DNA of 23,532 nt from DASWIP01 sp036397635 (lineage in GTDB: Bacteria > Actinomycetota > AC-67): contig DASWIP010000075.1 of the NCBI GenBank assembly GCA_036397635.1, positions 1-23,532 of the forward strand, in the 5' to 3' direction. Below are positions 6,655 to 14,676 of this stretch, piece after piece. The notes under the pieces are model-generated. The model saw only the letters and a list, made by a program, of their open reading frames with translations, searched no databases and was not told the origin of the DNA. The position numbers and the translations under genes are program-made. Each line of letters opens with the position of its first letter. Positions within the stretch are counted from its first letter, which is position 1.

Positions 6655-7152
6655 ATGCGGGTGATGGGCGTCGATCCGGGCCTGACCCGGACCGGGTTCG
6701 GCGTCGTCGAGCAGCGCGGCGGCTCGTTGCGCGCGCTCGCCGTGGGCACGATCCGTGCCGACAAAGCCCAGCCGGCGCCGGTGCAGCTGCTCAACCTGTG
6801 CCTGGCGCTGGAGCGTGTGATGGAGGAGCACACCCCGGACGCCGTGGCCGTCGAGCGTCTGTTCTTCAACCGCAACGTGCAGACCGCACTGCGGGTCGGG
6901 CAGGCCAGCGGCGTCGCGCTCCTGGCTGCCGCCGAGAGCGGGCTGCCCGTGTTCGAATACACCCCGACCGCGGTGAAGCAGGCGGTCACGGGGGTGGGGA
7001 ACGCAACCAAAGAGCAGGTTCAGTTCATGGTCCGGCGCCTGGTGAAGCTCGACGCCGATCCGGACTCACCGGACGCCGCCGACGCGCTCGCGCTGGCGAT
7101 CTGCCATGCGCATGTCGGGCGCTCGCTCGCGCGGATGGAGGCTGCGACGTGA
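6655..7152 (+). CDS. ruvC: Crossover junction endodeoxyribonuclease RuvC
   Basis: A 165-residue Holliday-junction resolvase that cuts the junction symmetrically as part of the RuvABC resolvasome. The four acidic catalytic residues are present: Asp7 in MGVDPGL, Glu67 in AVERLFFNRN, and Asp140 and Asp143 in SPDAADALALAICHAH. ATG 6655 gives the canonical start MRVMGVDPGLTRTG; the open frame continues upstream without homology. GAGG (6644-6647) is 7 nt upstream. Its stop overlaps the GTG start of ruvA (GTGA, 7149-7152). The promoter carries a probable LexA box, so it is likely induced by DNA damage. Confidence 0.97.
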   Translation: MRVMGVDPGLTRTGFGVVEQRGGSLRALAVGTIRADKAQPAPVQLLNLCLALERVMEEHTPDAVAVERLFFNRNVQTALRVGQASGVALLAAAESGLPVFEYTPTAVKQAVTGVGNATKEQVQFMVRRLVKLDADPDSPDAADALALAICHAHVGRSLARMEAAT

Positions 7153-7742
7153 TCTCATTCATCGACGGAACCCTGGTCGAGGTGCTCGCCGACGGCGCCG
7201 TGATCGAGGTCGGCGGCATGGGCTACCGGCTGCTGATGCCCGTGTCGTCCATCGCCGATCTGCCCGCGCCGGGTAAGCGCATCAAGGTGCAGACCCAGAT
7301 GCAGGTTCGCGAGGACGCGCTGATGCTGTACGGGTTCTCGACGGGCGAGCAGCGCGACCTGTTCGGCGTGCTGCTCGGCGTCGCCGGCATCGGTCCGAAG
7401 GGAGCGCTGGCCGTGCTCTCGATCTACTCGCCCGACGCGTTCCGAAAGGCGGTAGCGACCGAGGATCTCGATGCGTTGATGCTGATCCCCGGTGTCGGCA
7501 AGAAGACCGCCGCGCGCATGATCCTCGAGTTGCGCGAGAAGCTCGCCCTCCCCGAGCTCGCGGTCGTGCCCGGCGGATCGAGGGGCGCGCGCGGGGCGCT
7601 GGTCGAGGTGAGGGGTGCGCTGCTGTCCCTGGGATACTCCGCCGCCGAGGCGCGCGAGGCCATCGGCAAGCTCGACGCCGGCGCCGACGAGCCGGTCGAA
7701 GCGCTGCTCAAACAGGCGTTGAAGGAGCTGGCGCGCGCATGA
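7149..7742 (+). CDS. ruvA: Holliday junction branch migration protein RuvA
   Basis: 197 residues. RuvA binds the four-way junction as a tetramer and loads the RuvB motor. The N-terminal OB-fold domain (ISFIDGTLVEV, GGMGYRLLMP, REDALMLYGF) is followed by two helix-hairpin-helix motifs, GVAGIGPKGAL (about 77-87) and IPGVGKKTAARM (about 113-124). A flexible linker and the RuvB-contacting C-terminal domain (from about residue 155, LLSLGYSAAEAREAI) come last. The GTG start at 7149 overlaps the ruvC stop and is forced by the conserved N-terminus; the frame stays open far upstream but without RuvA sequence. The stop overlaps ruvB ATG (ATGA, 7739-7742), so the three genes are translationally coupled. 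Confidence 0.97.
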   Translation: MISFIDGTLVEVLADGAVIEVGGMGYRLLMPVSSIADLPAPGKRIKVQTQMQVREDALMLYGFSTGEQRDLFGVLLGVAGIGPKGALAVLSIYSPDAFRKAVATEDLDALMLIPGVGKKTAARMILELREKLALPELAVVPGGSRGARGALVEVRGALLSLGYSAAEAREAIGKLDAGADEPVEALLKQALKELARA

Positions 7743-8752
7743 GCGAGGAGATCCTGGCGACCGCCCCGCTCCCCGACGAGGTCGAGTTCGAGCAGACGCT
7801 GCGGCCGCGTTCCCTTGAGGAATTCATCGGGCAGGAGCAGCTCAAGCGCCAGGTTGGGCTGATCATCGCCGCCGCGCGCAACCGCGGTGGGGCGCCGGAT
7901 CACCTGCTGTTCAGCGGCCCCCCCGGGCTCGGGAAGACCTCGCTCGCGCACATCACCGCCAACGAGCTCGGGGTCGCTCTCAGGCCGACAAGCGGCCCGG
8001 CGCTGGAGCGCGCGGGCGATCTCGCGGCGATCCTGACCAACCTCGAGGAACACGAGGTCCTGTTCATCGACGAGATCCACCGGCTGCCGCGCTCGGTCGA
8101 GGAGATCCTGTACCAGGCCATGGAGGACTTCAAGGTCGACGTGGTGATCGGCAAGGGCCCGAGCGCGCGCAGCATCCGCATCGACCTGCCGTCGTTCACG
8201 CTGATCGGGGCGACGACCCGGACCGGTCTGCTGACCGGGCCGCTGCGCGACCGCTTCGGGTTCAGCGCGCGCCTCGACTACTACGACACCGGGGACCTGC
8301 TCGCGATCGTGCGACGAAGCGCAGTCGTGCTCGGGGTCGAGCTGGCCGAAGACGGGGCAGCCGAGATCGCGGGCCGCTCTCGCGGAACGCCGCGGATCGC
8401 GAACCGGCTGCTCAAGCGGGTGCGCGACTACGCCGAGGTCGAGGTCGACGGCTGGGTCTCCCAAGAGGTCGCTCGGGCGGCCCTGATCCTCTTCCAGGTC
8501 GATGAGCTGGGGCTGGACCGGCTCGACCTCGCCGTACTGCGCTGCGTCATCGAGAAGTACGCCGGCGGTCCGGTGGGGGTCGGCACGATCGCGGCGTCGC
8601 TGAGCGAGGAGACCGACACGATCGAGGACGTCTCCGAGCCGTACCTGCTGCAGATCGGGTTCCTGCAGCGGACCCCGCGCGGCCGCGTGGCCACCGAGCA
8701 TGCCTACCGTCATCTCGGCATCGCGCGCGGGGGTGCCGATAGCCTGCTCTAG
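7739..8752 (+). CDS. ruvB: Holliday junction branch migration ATPase RuvB
   Basis: A 337-residue AAA+ motor that drives branch migration on RuvA-bound junctions. It begins with the family's LRPRSLEEFIGQEQLKRQV. Walker A is GPPGLGKTS (Lys66) and Walker B FIDEIHR (Asp111, Glu112). The sensor and arginine-finger region is GATTRTGLLTGPLRDRFG, and the C-terminal winged-helix domain follows (YAGGPVGVGTIAASL, EPYLLQIGFLQRTPRGR). Length and motifs are normal. ATG 7739 overlaps the ruvA stop. Transcription probably ends or is modulated in the 114-bp gap to yajC, which holds a promoter and a terminator-like hairpin. Confidence 0.98.
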   Translation: MSEEILATAPLPDEVEFEQTLRPRSLEEFIGQEQLKRQVGLIIAAARNRGGAPDHLLFSGPPGLGKTSLAHITANELGVALRPTSGPALERAGDLAAILTNLEEHEVLFIDEIHRLPRSVEEILYQAMEDFKVDVVIGKGPSARSIRIDLPSFTLIGATTRTGLLTGPLRDRFGFSARLDYYDTGDLLAIVRRSAVVLGVELAEDGAAEIAGRSRGTPRIANRLLKRVRDYAEVEVDGWVSQEVARAALILFQVDELGLDRLDLAVLRCVIEKYAGGPVGVGTIAASLSEETDTIEDVSEPYLLQIGFLQRTPRGRVATEHAYRHLGIARGGADSLL

Positions 8753-8789
8753 TTCCGTGAGGCCGACCGGGCGCTCCGCGGGATGCTCT

Positions 8790-8818
8790 TTGACCGCCGA
8801 CCTGGGCGTTCCTATCAT
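8790..8818 (+). promoter_or_regulatory. yajC-secDF promoter
   Basis: TTGACC (8790-8795) and TATCAT (8813-8818) are separated by exactly 17 nt, close to the housekeeping sigma consensus. This is the best -35/-10 pair I see in the window. The predicted start is near 8825, about 42 nt before yajC. Confidence 0.7.
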
Positions 8819-8830
8819 TGGCCCGGCATC

Positions 8831-8856
8831 GGGCCCGGCGGACGGGCCCCTTTTTT
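8831..8856 (+). terminator. Intrinsic terminator-like hairpin between the promoter and yajC
   Basis: GGGCCC (8831-8836) pairs with GGGCCC (8844-8849) around a 7-nt loop. One C and then six T (8851-8856) follow, a textbook Rho-independent arrangement. The T-run ends only 10 nt before yajC ATG 8867. A competing 6-bp hairpin, GGCCCG (8820-8825) with CGGGCC (8830-8835), would use up the left arm. It may terminate ruvCAB read-through, attenuate yajC-secDF, or both. Confidence 0.65.
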
Positions 8857-8866
8857 CGGGAGTGAG

Positions 8867-9202
8867 ATGCTCGAGATCCTTGCGCAGACCGATGGGCAGC
8901 AGACGGGTGGCGGCTTGGGGTCGCTGGTCGTGTTCCTGCCCCTGATCCTGCTGTTCTGGTTCTTCCTGATCCGGCCCCAGCGTCAGCGGATGAAGCAGCA
9001 TCAGTCGATGATCAGCGAAGTCTCGGTCGGCGACGAGGTGGAGACCGTCGCCGGGATGTACGGCAGGATCACCGACATGGCGGATGACGTGCTGTGGTGC
9101 GAGATCGCGCCGGGCACCGTGATCAAGATGTCGCGCGCGGCGGTGCGTCGCCGGATCGTCGAAGAAGAACCGCCGCCGCCCGGCGGCGGCTCCGGCGAGT
9201 AG
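8867..9202 (+). CDS. yajC: Preprotein translocase accessory subunit YajC
   Basis: A 111-residue single-pass membrane protein of the SecDF-YajC complex. A short Gln/Gly-rich N-terminus precedes one hydrophobic helix (about residues 17-35), then the hallmark FLIRPQRQRMKQHQ and a cytoplasmic domain (VSVGDEVETVAGMYGRITD). The tail is acidic and Pro/Gly-rich. ATG 8867 is chosen because GGGAG (8858-8862) precedes it and it gives a standard N-terminus; the frame runs further upstream, but that would translate through the terminator-like hairpin. secD starts 2 nt after the stop. Translation may be sensitive to the adjacent hairpin. Confidence 0.95.
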   Translation: MLEILAQTDGQQTGGGLGSLVVFLPLILLFWFFLIRPQRQRMKQHQSMISEVSVGDEVETVAGMYGRITDMADDVLWCEIAPGTVIKMSRAAVRRRIVEEEPPPPGGGSGE

Positions 9203-9204
9203 GG

Positions 9205-10668
9205 ATGGGCATGACCCCCCAAGTCGCGAAGCACTGGCGCCCGATCATCCTGATCCTGCTGATCGTCGGTGGGCTCTGGACGTGGATCTTGCTCGCGAAG
9301 TTCCAGCCGCAGCTCGGCCTGGATCTGCAAGGCGGCATCTCGGTGGTCCTCACGCCGGACGACCCGTCGGGGGTGGACCCCGGCGCGCTCGAGCAGGCGG
9401 TCAACATCATCCGCAACCGGGTGGACGCGCTCGGGGTTGCCGAGCCCGACATCTCGCGGCAAGGAGAGAACATCCTGGTGCAGATCCCCGGCATCGAGGA
9501 TCAGGCGCGCGCGCTGGAGCTCATCGGCACGACGGCCAAGCTCCGGTTCCGGCCGGTGCTCGAATCGTTGCCTCCCGCCGACCCCGAGGCCGAGGAGGTC
9601 GAGGGGCCGGTGTGCGGGGACACGGACACCTATCCCGAGGACGAGCCGGATGAGGAAGTGATCCTGTGTCTCAAAGAGCCGACCGCGCCGCCGGAGGTGT
9701 GGCCCCGGCTCCGGCTCGGTCCGGCCGCGCTCGAAGGCCAGGACGTCAGCGGCGCGACCGCGGCGCTGGATCCGGGCGGCCTCAGCGGCTGGTTCGTCTC
9801 GCTGGATCTCAGCCGGGAGGGCGCGCGGAAGTTCGGCGATATAACCGGCGAGCTCGCGTGCAACCAGACCGCGCCGCCGACCGATCAGCTGGCGATCGTT
9901 CTGGACCGGGTCATCGAATCCGCTCCACAGATGGGGGAGGGCGTCCAGTGCAACGTCGGCATCACCGGGGGCGAGGCCCAGATCACCGGTAACTTCACCG
10001 AGGCCGACGCCAAGGACCTCGCGCTCGTGCTTCGCTACGGCGCGCTGCCGGTTGAGCTTAAGCCGTCGGCCACCACGACCGTCAGCCCGACGCTCGGCAA
10101 AGAGTCGCTGCGCAGCGGGCTGCTTGCCGGCCTCATCGGCGTGATCGTCGTCTACCTCTACGTCTTGTTCTTCTACCGGCGCCTCGGTGCGGTGATCTGG
10201 GTCGGCATCGGCGTCCACGCCGCGTTCACGCTCTCGGTCGTGATCCTGCTGGGGCAGGCCGCGGGGTTCGCGCTGTCGCTCGCCGGGATCGCAGGCCTGA
10301 TCGTGTCCCTGGGGATCGCGGCGGATTCGTTCATCGTGTACTTCGAGCGGATCAAGGATGAAGTCGTCGCCGGACGCACCGCGCGCGCCGCCGTCGACCG
10401 TGCATGGGCGAGCGCGCGCCGGACGATCATCGCGGCCGACCTGGTCACCGCGCTCGCCGCGGTCGTGTTGTACCTGCTGGCGGTCGGAAGCGTCCGCGGC
10501 TTCGCCCTGATGCTCGGGCTCGCGACCGCCTTGGATGTGTTCGTGTCGTTCTGGTTCATGCATCCGCTCGTGTGGCTGGTCGCGAACACGGACCTGCTCG
10601 GGAAAGCCGGGACGCTCGGATTCCGCGCCTCGGATGCGGCGACTGCGCCCGCGGGGGGCCGCGCATGA
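9205..10668 (+). CDS. secD: Protein translocase subunit SecD
   Basis: 487 residues. With SecF it uses the proton-motive force to help pull secreted proteins out of the SecYEG channel. TM1 (about 12-30) is followed by LGLDLQGGIS (37-46), the SecD signature. The large extracytoplasmic P1 domain occupies about residues 45-300 and includes an acidic, Cys-containing insert (around EDEPDEEVILCL). Five more membrane helices start near Leu302 (LRSGLLAGLIGVIVVYLYVL) and include IAADSFIVYFERIKDE. ATG 9205 lies 2 nt after yajC; ATG 9211 in frame is an alternative. The stop overlaps the secF start (ATGA, 10665-10668). Confidence 0.97.
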   Translation: MGMTPQVAKHWRPIILILLIVGGLWTWILLAKFQPQLGLDLQGGISVVLTPDDPSGVDPGALEQAVNIIRNRVDALGVAEPDISRQGENILVQIPGIEDQARALELIGTTAKLRFRPVLESLPPADPEAEEVEGPVCGDTDTYPEDEPDEEVILCLKEPTAPPEVWPRLRLGPAALEGQDVSGATAALDPGGLSGWFVSLDLSREGARKFGDITGELACNQTAPPTDQLAIVLDRVIESAPQMGEGVQCNVGITGGEAQITGNFTEADAKDLALVLRYGALPVELKPSATTTVSPTLGKESLRSGLLAGLIGVIVVYLYVLFFYRRLGAVIWVGIGVHAAFTLSVVILLGQAAGFALSLAGIAGLIVSLGIAADSFIVYFERIKDEVVAGRTARAAVDRAWASARRTIIAADLVTALAAVVLYLLAVGSVRGFALMLGLATALDVFVSFWFMHPLVWLVANTDLLGKAGTLGFRASDAATAPAGGRA

Positions 10669-11858
10669 TCGGCGGGCTGAAGCGCCTGATCCGGGGCGAG
10701 ACCGATGTCGACTTCGTTGGGCGCGCCCGTACATGGGCCATCGTGTCCGGCCTCGTGATCTTGATCAGCCTGCTCGCCATCCTGATCCGGCAGTTCAATT
10801 TCAGTCTCGAGTTCGAGGGCGGCAGCGCCCTCACCGTGCCCATCGAGACCGATGCGGACGTGGCGAGGTTCAACGACGCGCTCGGGGAAGCCGGCGTCGA
10901 GGGGACCGTCCAGCTCCGTACCACCCCCGGAGGTGAGCGTGAAGCGCTGGTCCGGACGAAGGAGACCGACGAAGTCGTGCTGGCGAGGCTGCAGCGGGAG
11001 GTCGCCGGGGCGGGCGGGCAACTCACGCCATCCGGCGAGCCCGACATCAACGCCGTCAGCCGTACCACGATCGGACCCAGCTGGGGGGCGCAGATCACCA
11101 ACAAGGCCGTCCGCGGCCTCATCGTGTTCCTGGTGCTGGTCTCGCTGTACATCAGCGTGCGCTTCGAGCCCAAGATGGCGGTCGGCGCTCTCGCCGCGCT
11201 CGCCCACGACCTGATCGCCACGGCCGGCATCTACGCGATCGTCGGCTTCGAGGTCAGCCCGGCGACGGTGATCGCGCTGCTCACCCTGATGGGGTATTCG
11301 CTGTACGACACTGTCGTGGTCTTCGACCGTGTCAACGAGAACCAGGCCGTGCTGACCTCATCGAGCCGCACGACCTATTCCGAGGTGGTCAACCGGTCTT
11401 TGAACGAGGTGCTGATGCGCTCGATCAACACCTCGATATCGACCGTGCTTCCCATCGCCGGCTTGCTTTTCGTGGGCGTCTTCCTGTTCGGCGCGGTGAC
11501 GCTGAAGGATCTCGCGCTTGCGATGTTCGTCGGTTCGATCGTCGGCACGTACTCGAGCATCTTCGTCGCAGCACCGATCCTTGCCAAGCTCAAGGAACGC
11601 GAGCCGCAGTACCAAGCCCTGCGACGTCGCGCCGAGGGGAAGGTTCCGGCCGCGGCGGGCGCGCGGACCAGGCGCGCCACGCCGCCGAAGCCCGAGCCGG
11701 ACAAGGACGAGGGCGTTCGATCAGAGGCCGCGCCCGCCGGCGAGGCTGCGCCCGCGGGGCAAGCTGCGCCCTCCCGTCGGGTGCCGGCGGCTCCGACCGG
11801 CCCGCCGCGGCCGCCGCGGCCGCCGCGGAAGCGGCGTGGCAAGCGGAAGCGCCGGTAG
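10665..11858 (+). CDS. secF: Protein translocase subunit SecF with basic Pro/Ala-rich tail
   Basis: 397 residues. TM1 lies at about 24-41, followed by LEFEGGSAL (48-56), the SecF counterpart of the SecD signature. The other membrane helices include GYSLYDTVVVFDRVNEN (Tyr214 where most bacteria have Asn, as I recall for actinobacterial SecF) and RSINTSISTVLPIAGL. From about Lys326 a 72-residue low-complexity cytoplasmic tail follows, rich in Ala, Pro, Arg and Lys, ending in RKRRGKRKRR; it contains a 9-bp unit repeated three times (11802-11828) encoding PPR. The tail is much longer than in enterobacterial SecF, and its basic end could contact ribosomes or membrane lipids (inference). apt begins on the next base after the stop. 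Confidence 0.96.
   Translation: MIGGLKRLIRGETDVDFVGRARTWAIVSGLVILISLLAILIRQFNFSLEFEGGSALTVPIETDADVARFNDALGEAGVEGTVQLRTTPGGEREALVRTKETDEVVLARLQREVAGAGGQLTPSGEPDINAVSRTTIGPSWGAQITNKAVRGLIVFLVLVSLYISVRFEPKMAVGALAALAHDLIATAGIYAIVGFEVSPATVIALLTLMGYSLYDTVVVFDRVNENQAVLTSSSRTTYSEVVNRSLNEVLMRSINTSISTVLPIAGLLFVGVFLFGAVTLKDLALAMFVGSIVGTYSSIFVAAPILAKLKEREPQYQALRRRAEGKVPAAAGARTRRATPPKPEPDKDEGVRSEAAPAGEAAPAGQAAPSRRVPAAPTGPPRPPRPPRKRRGKRKRR
11802..11828 (+). repeat. 9-bp tandem repeat (x3) in the secF tail
   Basis: CCGCCGCGG is repeated three times without change, encoding Pro-Pro-Arg three times. It is probably a slippage-prone low-complexity tract within the SecF C-terminal extension. Confidence 0.85.
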
Positions 11859-12386
11859 ATGCGTAGTCCCGAGGACCTGCTGCGCTCGCGCGTGCGGGAC
11901 GTTCCCGACTTCCCGAAGCCGGGGATCGTGTTCAAGGACATCACACCGCTGCTCGCGGATCCGGTCGCGATGTCCACGGCGATCGACGAGATCGTGGTCG
12001 GGCTGAGACGTGGCACGATCGACAAGGTGGTCGGGGTGGAGGCGCGCGGGTTCATCATCGCCGCGCCGGTTGCGTACCACATGGCCGCCGGGTTCGTCCC
12101 GGTCCGCAAGCGCGGCAAGCTGCCTTGGGAGACGCGGGCGGAGTCCTACACGCTCGAGTACGGGGAGGAGACCCTCGAGATCCATGAAGACGCGATCGTG
12201 CCGGGCGAGCGCGTGGCGATCGTCGATGATGTGCTCGCGACCGGCGGTACCGCCCTGGCGACCGCGAGGCTGGTGGAAGCCCTCGGCGGACGGGTCGTCG
12301 GTCTCGCGTTCGTGATCGAGCTTGCGTCCCTGAACGGGCGCGAGCAGCTCGACGGCTACGATTTCTTCTCCTTGCTTCGTTACTAG
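11859..12386 (+). CDS. apt: Adenine phosphoribosyltransferase
   Basis: 175 residues. It salvages adenine with PRPP to form AMP and pyrophosphate in the cytosol. The N-terminus has the APRT pattern VRDVPDFPKPGIVFKDITPL. The middle has EARGFIIAAPVAY and RKRGKLPWE, and the PRPP-binding loop VAIVDDVLATGGTA includes Asp123, Asp124 and Thr131. Length is normal. ATG 11859 directly follows the secF stop with no spacer, so translation is probably coupled. The apt-rel pairing is common in actinobacteria and firmicutes and links purine salvage to ppGpp metabolism. Confidence 0.97.
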   Translation: MRSPEDLLRSRVRDVPDFPKPGIVFKDITPLLADPVAMSTAIDEIVVGLRRGTIDKVVGVEARGFIIAAPVAYHMAAGFVPVRKRGKLPWETRAESYTLEYGEETLEIHEDAIVPGERVAIVDDVLATGGTALATARLVEALGGRVVGLAFVIELASLNGREQLDGYDFFSLLRY

Positions 12387-12411
12387 ATCCGCGGGCCTCC
12401 GCCTCGGGCCG

Positions 12412-12424
12412 TATCATTGGTCCA
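12412..12424 (+). promoter_or_regulatory. Putative leaderless promoter of rel
   Basis: TATCAT (12412-12417) is a good -10 box whose predicted transcription start, 7 nt downstream, is the A of the rel ATG at 12424. No ribosome-binding site precedes this ATG, and no -35 is evident. A leaderless rel mRNA fits both facts. Confidence 0.5.
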
Positions 12425-14676
12425 TGGACCCCCGGGTTCCCGAACACACCGAAGGCCGTCGTCGCAGCGTGCTGTCGCGGCTGCGCCCGGTCGAGTCCGC
12501 GCCCCCGACACGCCTCGACGCGCTGCTCGCGAAGGTTCACGAGGCGAACCCAAAGGCAGATCTGAAGCTGATCGAGCGTGCGTATGGGTTCGCCGAGGAG
12601 TCTCACCGCGACCAATTCCGCGCCTCGGGCGAGCACTTCATCGAGCACCCGCTGGAGGTTGCGCTGATCCTGGCCGACCTGAACCTGGATACCACCACGA
12701 TGGTCTCGGCGCTGCTGCACGACGTCGTCGAGGACACCAGCATGTCCATCGCCGACATCGAGCGGGAGTACGGCGCCGACGTCGCCCACATCATCGACGG
12801 CGTGACCAAGCTGGACAAGATCACGTTCCGGTCGAAGGAGGAGCAGCAGGCCGAAACGCTGCGGAAGATGATCATCGCGATGTCAAAGGACATCCGGGTG
12901 CTGCTGATCAAGCTTGCCGACCGGTTGCACAACATGCGCACGATCGGACACCTGGCACGCGAGACCCAGGAGCTGAAGGCCCGCGAGACGATCGAGATCT
13001 ATGCGCCACTGGCACATCGTCTCGGGATCAATCAGATCAAGTGGCAGCTCGAGGACCTCTCCTTCGCCACGCTGTACCCGAAGCAGTTCGACGAGATCGT
13101 CCGGATGGTCGAGGAGCGCCAGCCCGAGCGCGAAGACGTCGTGGTCGGTGTGATCGAGCAGCTCGAAACTGCCTTCCACAACTTGAAGATCAAAGGAACC
13201 ATCTCGGGGCGCCCGAAGCACTTCTGGTCGATCTATCAGAAGATGGTGATCCGCGGCCGGGAGTTCGCCGACATCTACGACCTCGTCGGTATCCGGGTCG
13301 TGACCGACACGGTTCGCGACTGCTACGCGGCGCTCGGGGTGATCCACGGCTTGTGGAAGCCGGTGCCGGCTCGGTTCAAGGACTTCATCGCGATGCCCAA
13401 GTTCAACATGTACCAGTCATTGCACACGACCGTGGTCGGGCCGGCCGGCAAGCCGCTGGAGATCCAGATCCGCACCGAGGGGATGAACCGGACCGCGGAG
13501 TACGGCATCGCCGCTCACTGGAAGTACAAACGCGGCAGGGACGGCAAAGATCGAGACGACGTCGATCTGGCCTGGCTGCGTCAGATGTTCGACTGGCAGC
13601 GTGAGCAGGCAGATCCGCGCGACTTCATGGAGAGCTTGCGGATCGACCTGTACCAGGACGAGGTGTTCGTGTTCACTCCGAAAGGCGATGTGATGTCGTT
13701 CACCCGCGGGGCGACGCCGGTGGACTTCGCCTACACGATCCACACCGAGGTTGGGCACCGATGCGTGGGCGCGCGCGTGAACGGGCGCTTGGTTCCGCTG
13801 ACCACCGAGCTGGAATCCGGCGACACGGTCGAGGTCATCACATCCAAGGCCGCAGACGCGGGTCCTTCGCAGGACTGGCTGCACCTGGTCAAGACCCCGC
13901 GCGCGCGTAACAAGATCCGCCAATGGTTCACCCGCGAGCGACGCGAGGACGCGATCGAGAAGGGCCGTGAGGACCTGGCCCGCGCGCTGCGCAAAGCCGC
14001 CATCCCGCTGCAGCCCGCGATGACCTCCGGGCTGCTGCTTTCGGTCGCGACCGAGCTGCGCTACCCATCCTTCGAGGCGATGCTGGCGGCGATCGGCGAG
14101 GGAACGGTGTCGCCGAAGGTGATCATCCAGCGGCTCGAGCACGAGGTCGAAGGCGACGAGGACATCCTACCGGCCCCGGCCAAGCCGGTGCGGATGCGCC
14201 GTCCCTCCGAGCACGGCGTGATCGTGGAAGGGATGGACGATGTGCTGGTGCGTCTCGCGCGCTGCTGCACGCCGGTGCCGGCGGATCCCATCATGGGGTT
14301 CGTCACCCGGGGCCGGGGCGTGTCGGTACATCGGACCGACTGCCCCAACGCCAAGGCGCTGCTCCCGGAGTCCGAGCGCATGCTGGAGGTGCGATGGGAC
14401 GAGGCGAGGCGGGGCATGTTCACCGTCGGGATCATCGTTCACGCGCTCGACCGCACGAAGCTGCTCCGTGACGTCACGAACACGATCTCGGACCTGGGCG
14501 TGAACATCCTGGGGTCGTCCACGCACACCGATCCTCGCACCAGGACCGCGGCGTTGCGCTTCTCGGTCGAGCTGGCCGAGCCGCAGCACCTCGAGCACAT
14601 CCTCCACCAGATCAAGCGGGTGGACTCGGTCTACGACGCCGCCCGGCACATCCCGAGCACCGCTCGAGCAACCTAG
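12424..14676 (+). CDS. rel: Bifunctional (p)ppGpp synthetase/hydrolase Rel
   Basis: 750 residues, the main stringent-response enzyme. The N-terminal HD hydrolase domain is intact: HPLEVALILADL, then ALLHDVVEDT with His99, Asp100, Glu103 and Asp104. The synthetase domain has YDLVGIRVV and ARFKDFIAMPKFNMYQSLHT; the RxKD motif (Arg317-Asp320) is the form typical of bifunctional enzymes, as opposed to ExDD in synthetase-only RelA. A TGS domain (about 409-470) follows. Then come the Cys-containing segment LARCCTPVPADPIMGF (Cys614-Cys615) and a C-terminal ACT domain (about 670-750, ALDRTKLLRDVTNTISDLGV) that sense ribosome and tRNA state. ATG 12424 has no ribosome-binding site but a well-placed -10 box. 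dtd overlaps its stop by one base. Confidence 0.97.
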   Translation: MDPRVPEHTEGRRRSVLSRLRPVESAPPTRLDALLAKVHEANPKADLKLIERAYGFAEESHRDQFRASGEHFIEHPLEVALILADLNLDTTTMVSALLHDVVEDTSMSIADIEREYGADVAHIIDGVTKLDKITFRSKEEQQAETLRKMIIAMSKDIRVLLIKLADRLHNMRTIGHLARETQELKARETIEIYAPLAHRLGINQIKWQLEDLSFATLYPKQFDEIVRMVEERQPEREDVVVGVIEQLETAFHNLKIKGTISGRPKHFWSIYQKMVIRGREFADIYDLVGIRVVTDTVRDCYAALGVIHGLWKPVPARFKDFIAMPKFNMYQSLHTTVVGPAGKPLEIQIRTEGMNRTAEYGIAAHWKYKRGRDGKDRDDVDLAWLRQMFDWQREQADPRDFMESLRIDLYQDEVFVFTPKGDVMSFTRGATPVDFAYTIHTEVGHRCVGARVNGRLVPLTTELESGDTVEVITSKAADAGPSQDWLHLVKTPRARNKIRQWFTRERREDAIEKGREDLARALRKAAIPLQPAMTSGLLLSVATELRYPSFEAMLAAIGEGTVSPKVIIQRLEHEVEGDEDILPAPAKPVRMRRPSEHGVIVEGMDDVLVRLARCCTPVPADPIMGFVTRGRGVSVHRTDCPNAKALLPESERMLEVRWDEARRGMFTVGIIVHALDRTKLLRDVTNTISDLGVNILGSSTHTDPRTRTAALRFSVELAEPQHLEHILHQIKRVDSVYDAARHIPSTARAT

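Noticed and set aside
5400..7010. 536-codon open frame on the minus strand opposite the RIO kinase and ruvC
   Set aside because: It crosses two confidently identified + strand genes and their promoter and contains no recognisable motif.
8783..8866. Upstream extension of YajC
   Set aside because: Translation from here would pass through the promoter -10 box and the terminator-like hairpin and add an atypical N-terminus; ATG 8867 with GGGAG is preferred.
9001..10734. 577-codon open frame on the minus strand opposite yajC/secD
   Set aside because: It is an antisense shadow of yajC-secD; composition is Arg/Asp/His-rich with no coherent fold signals.
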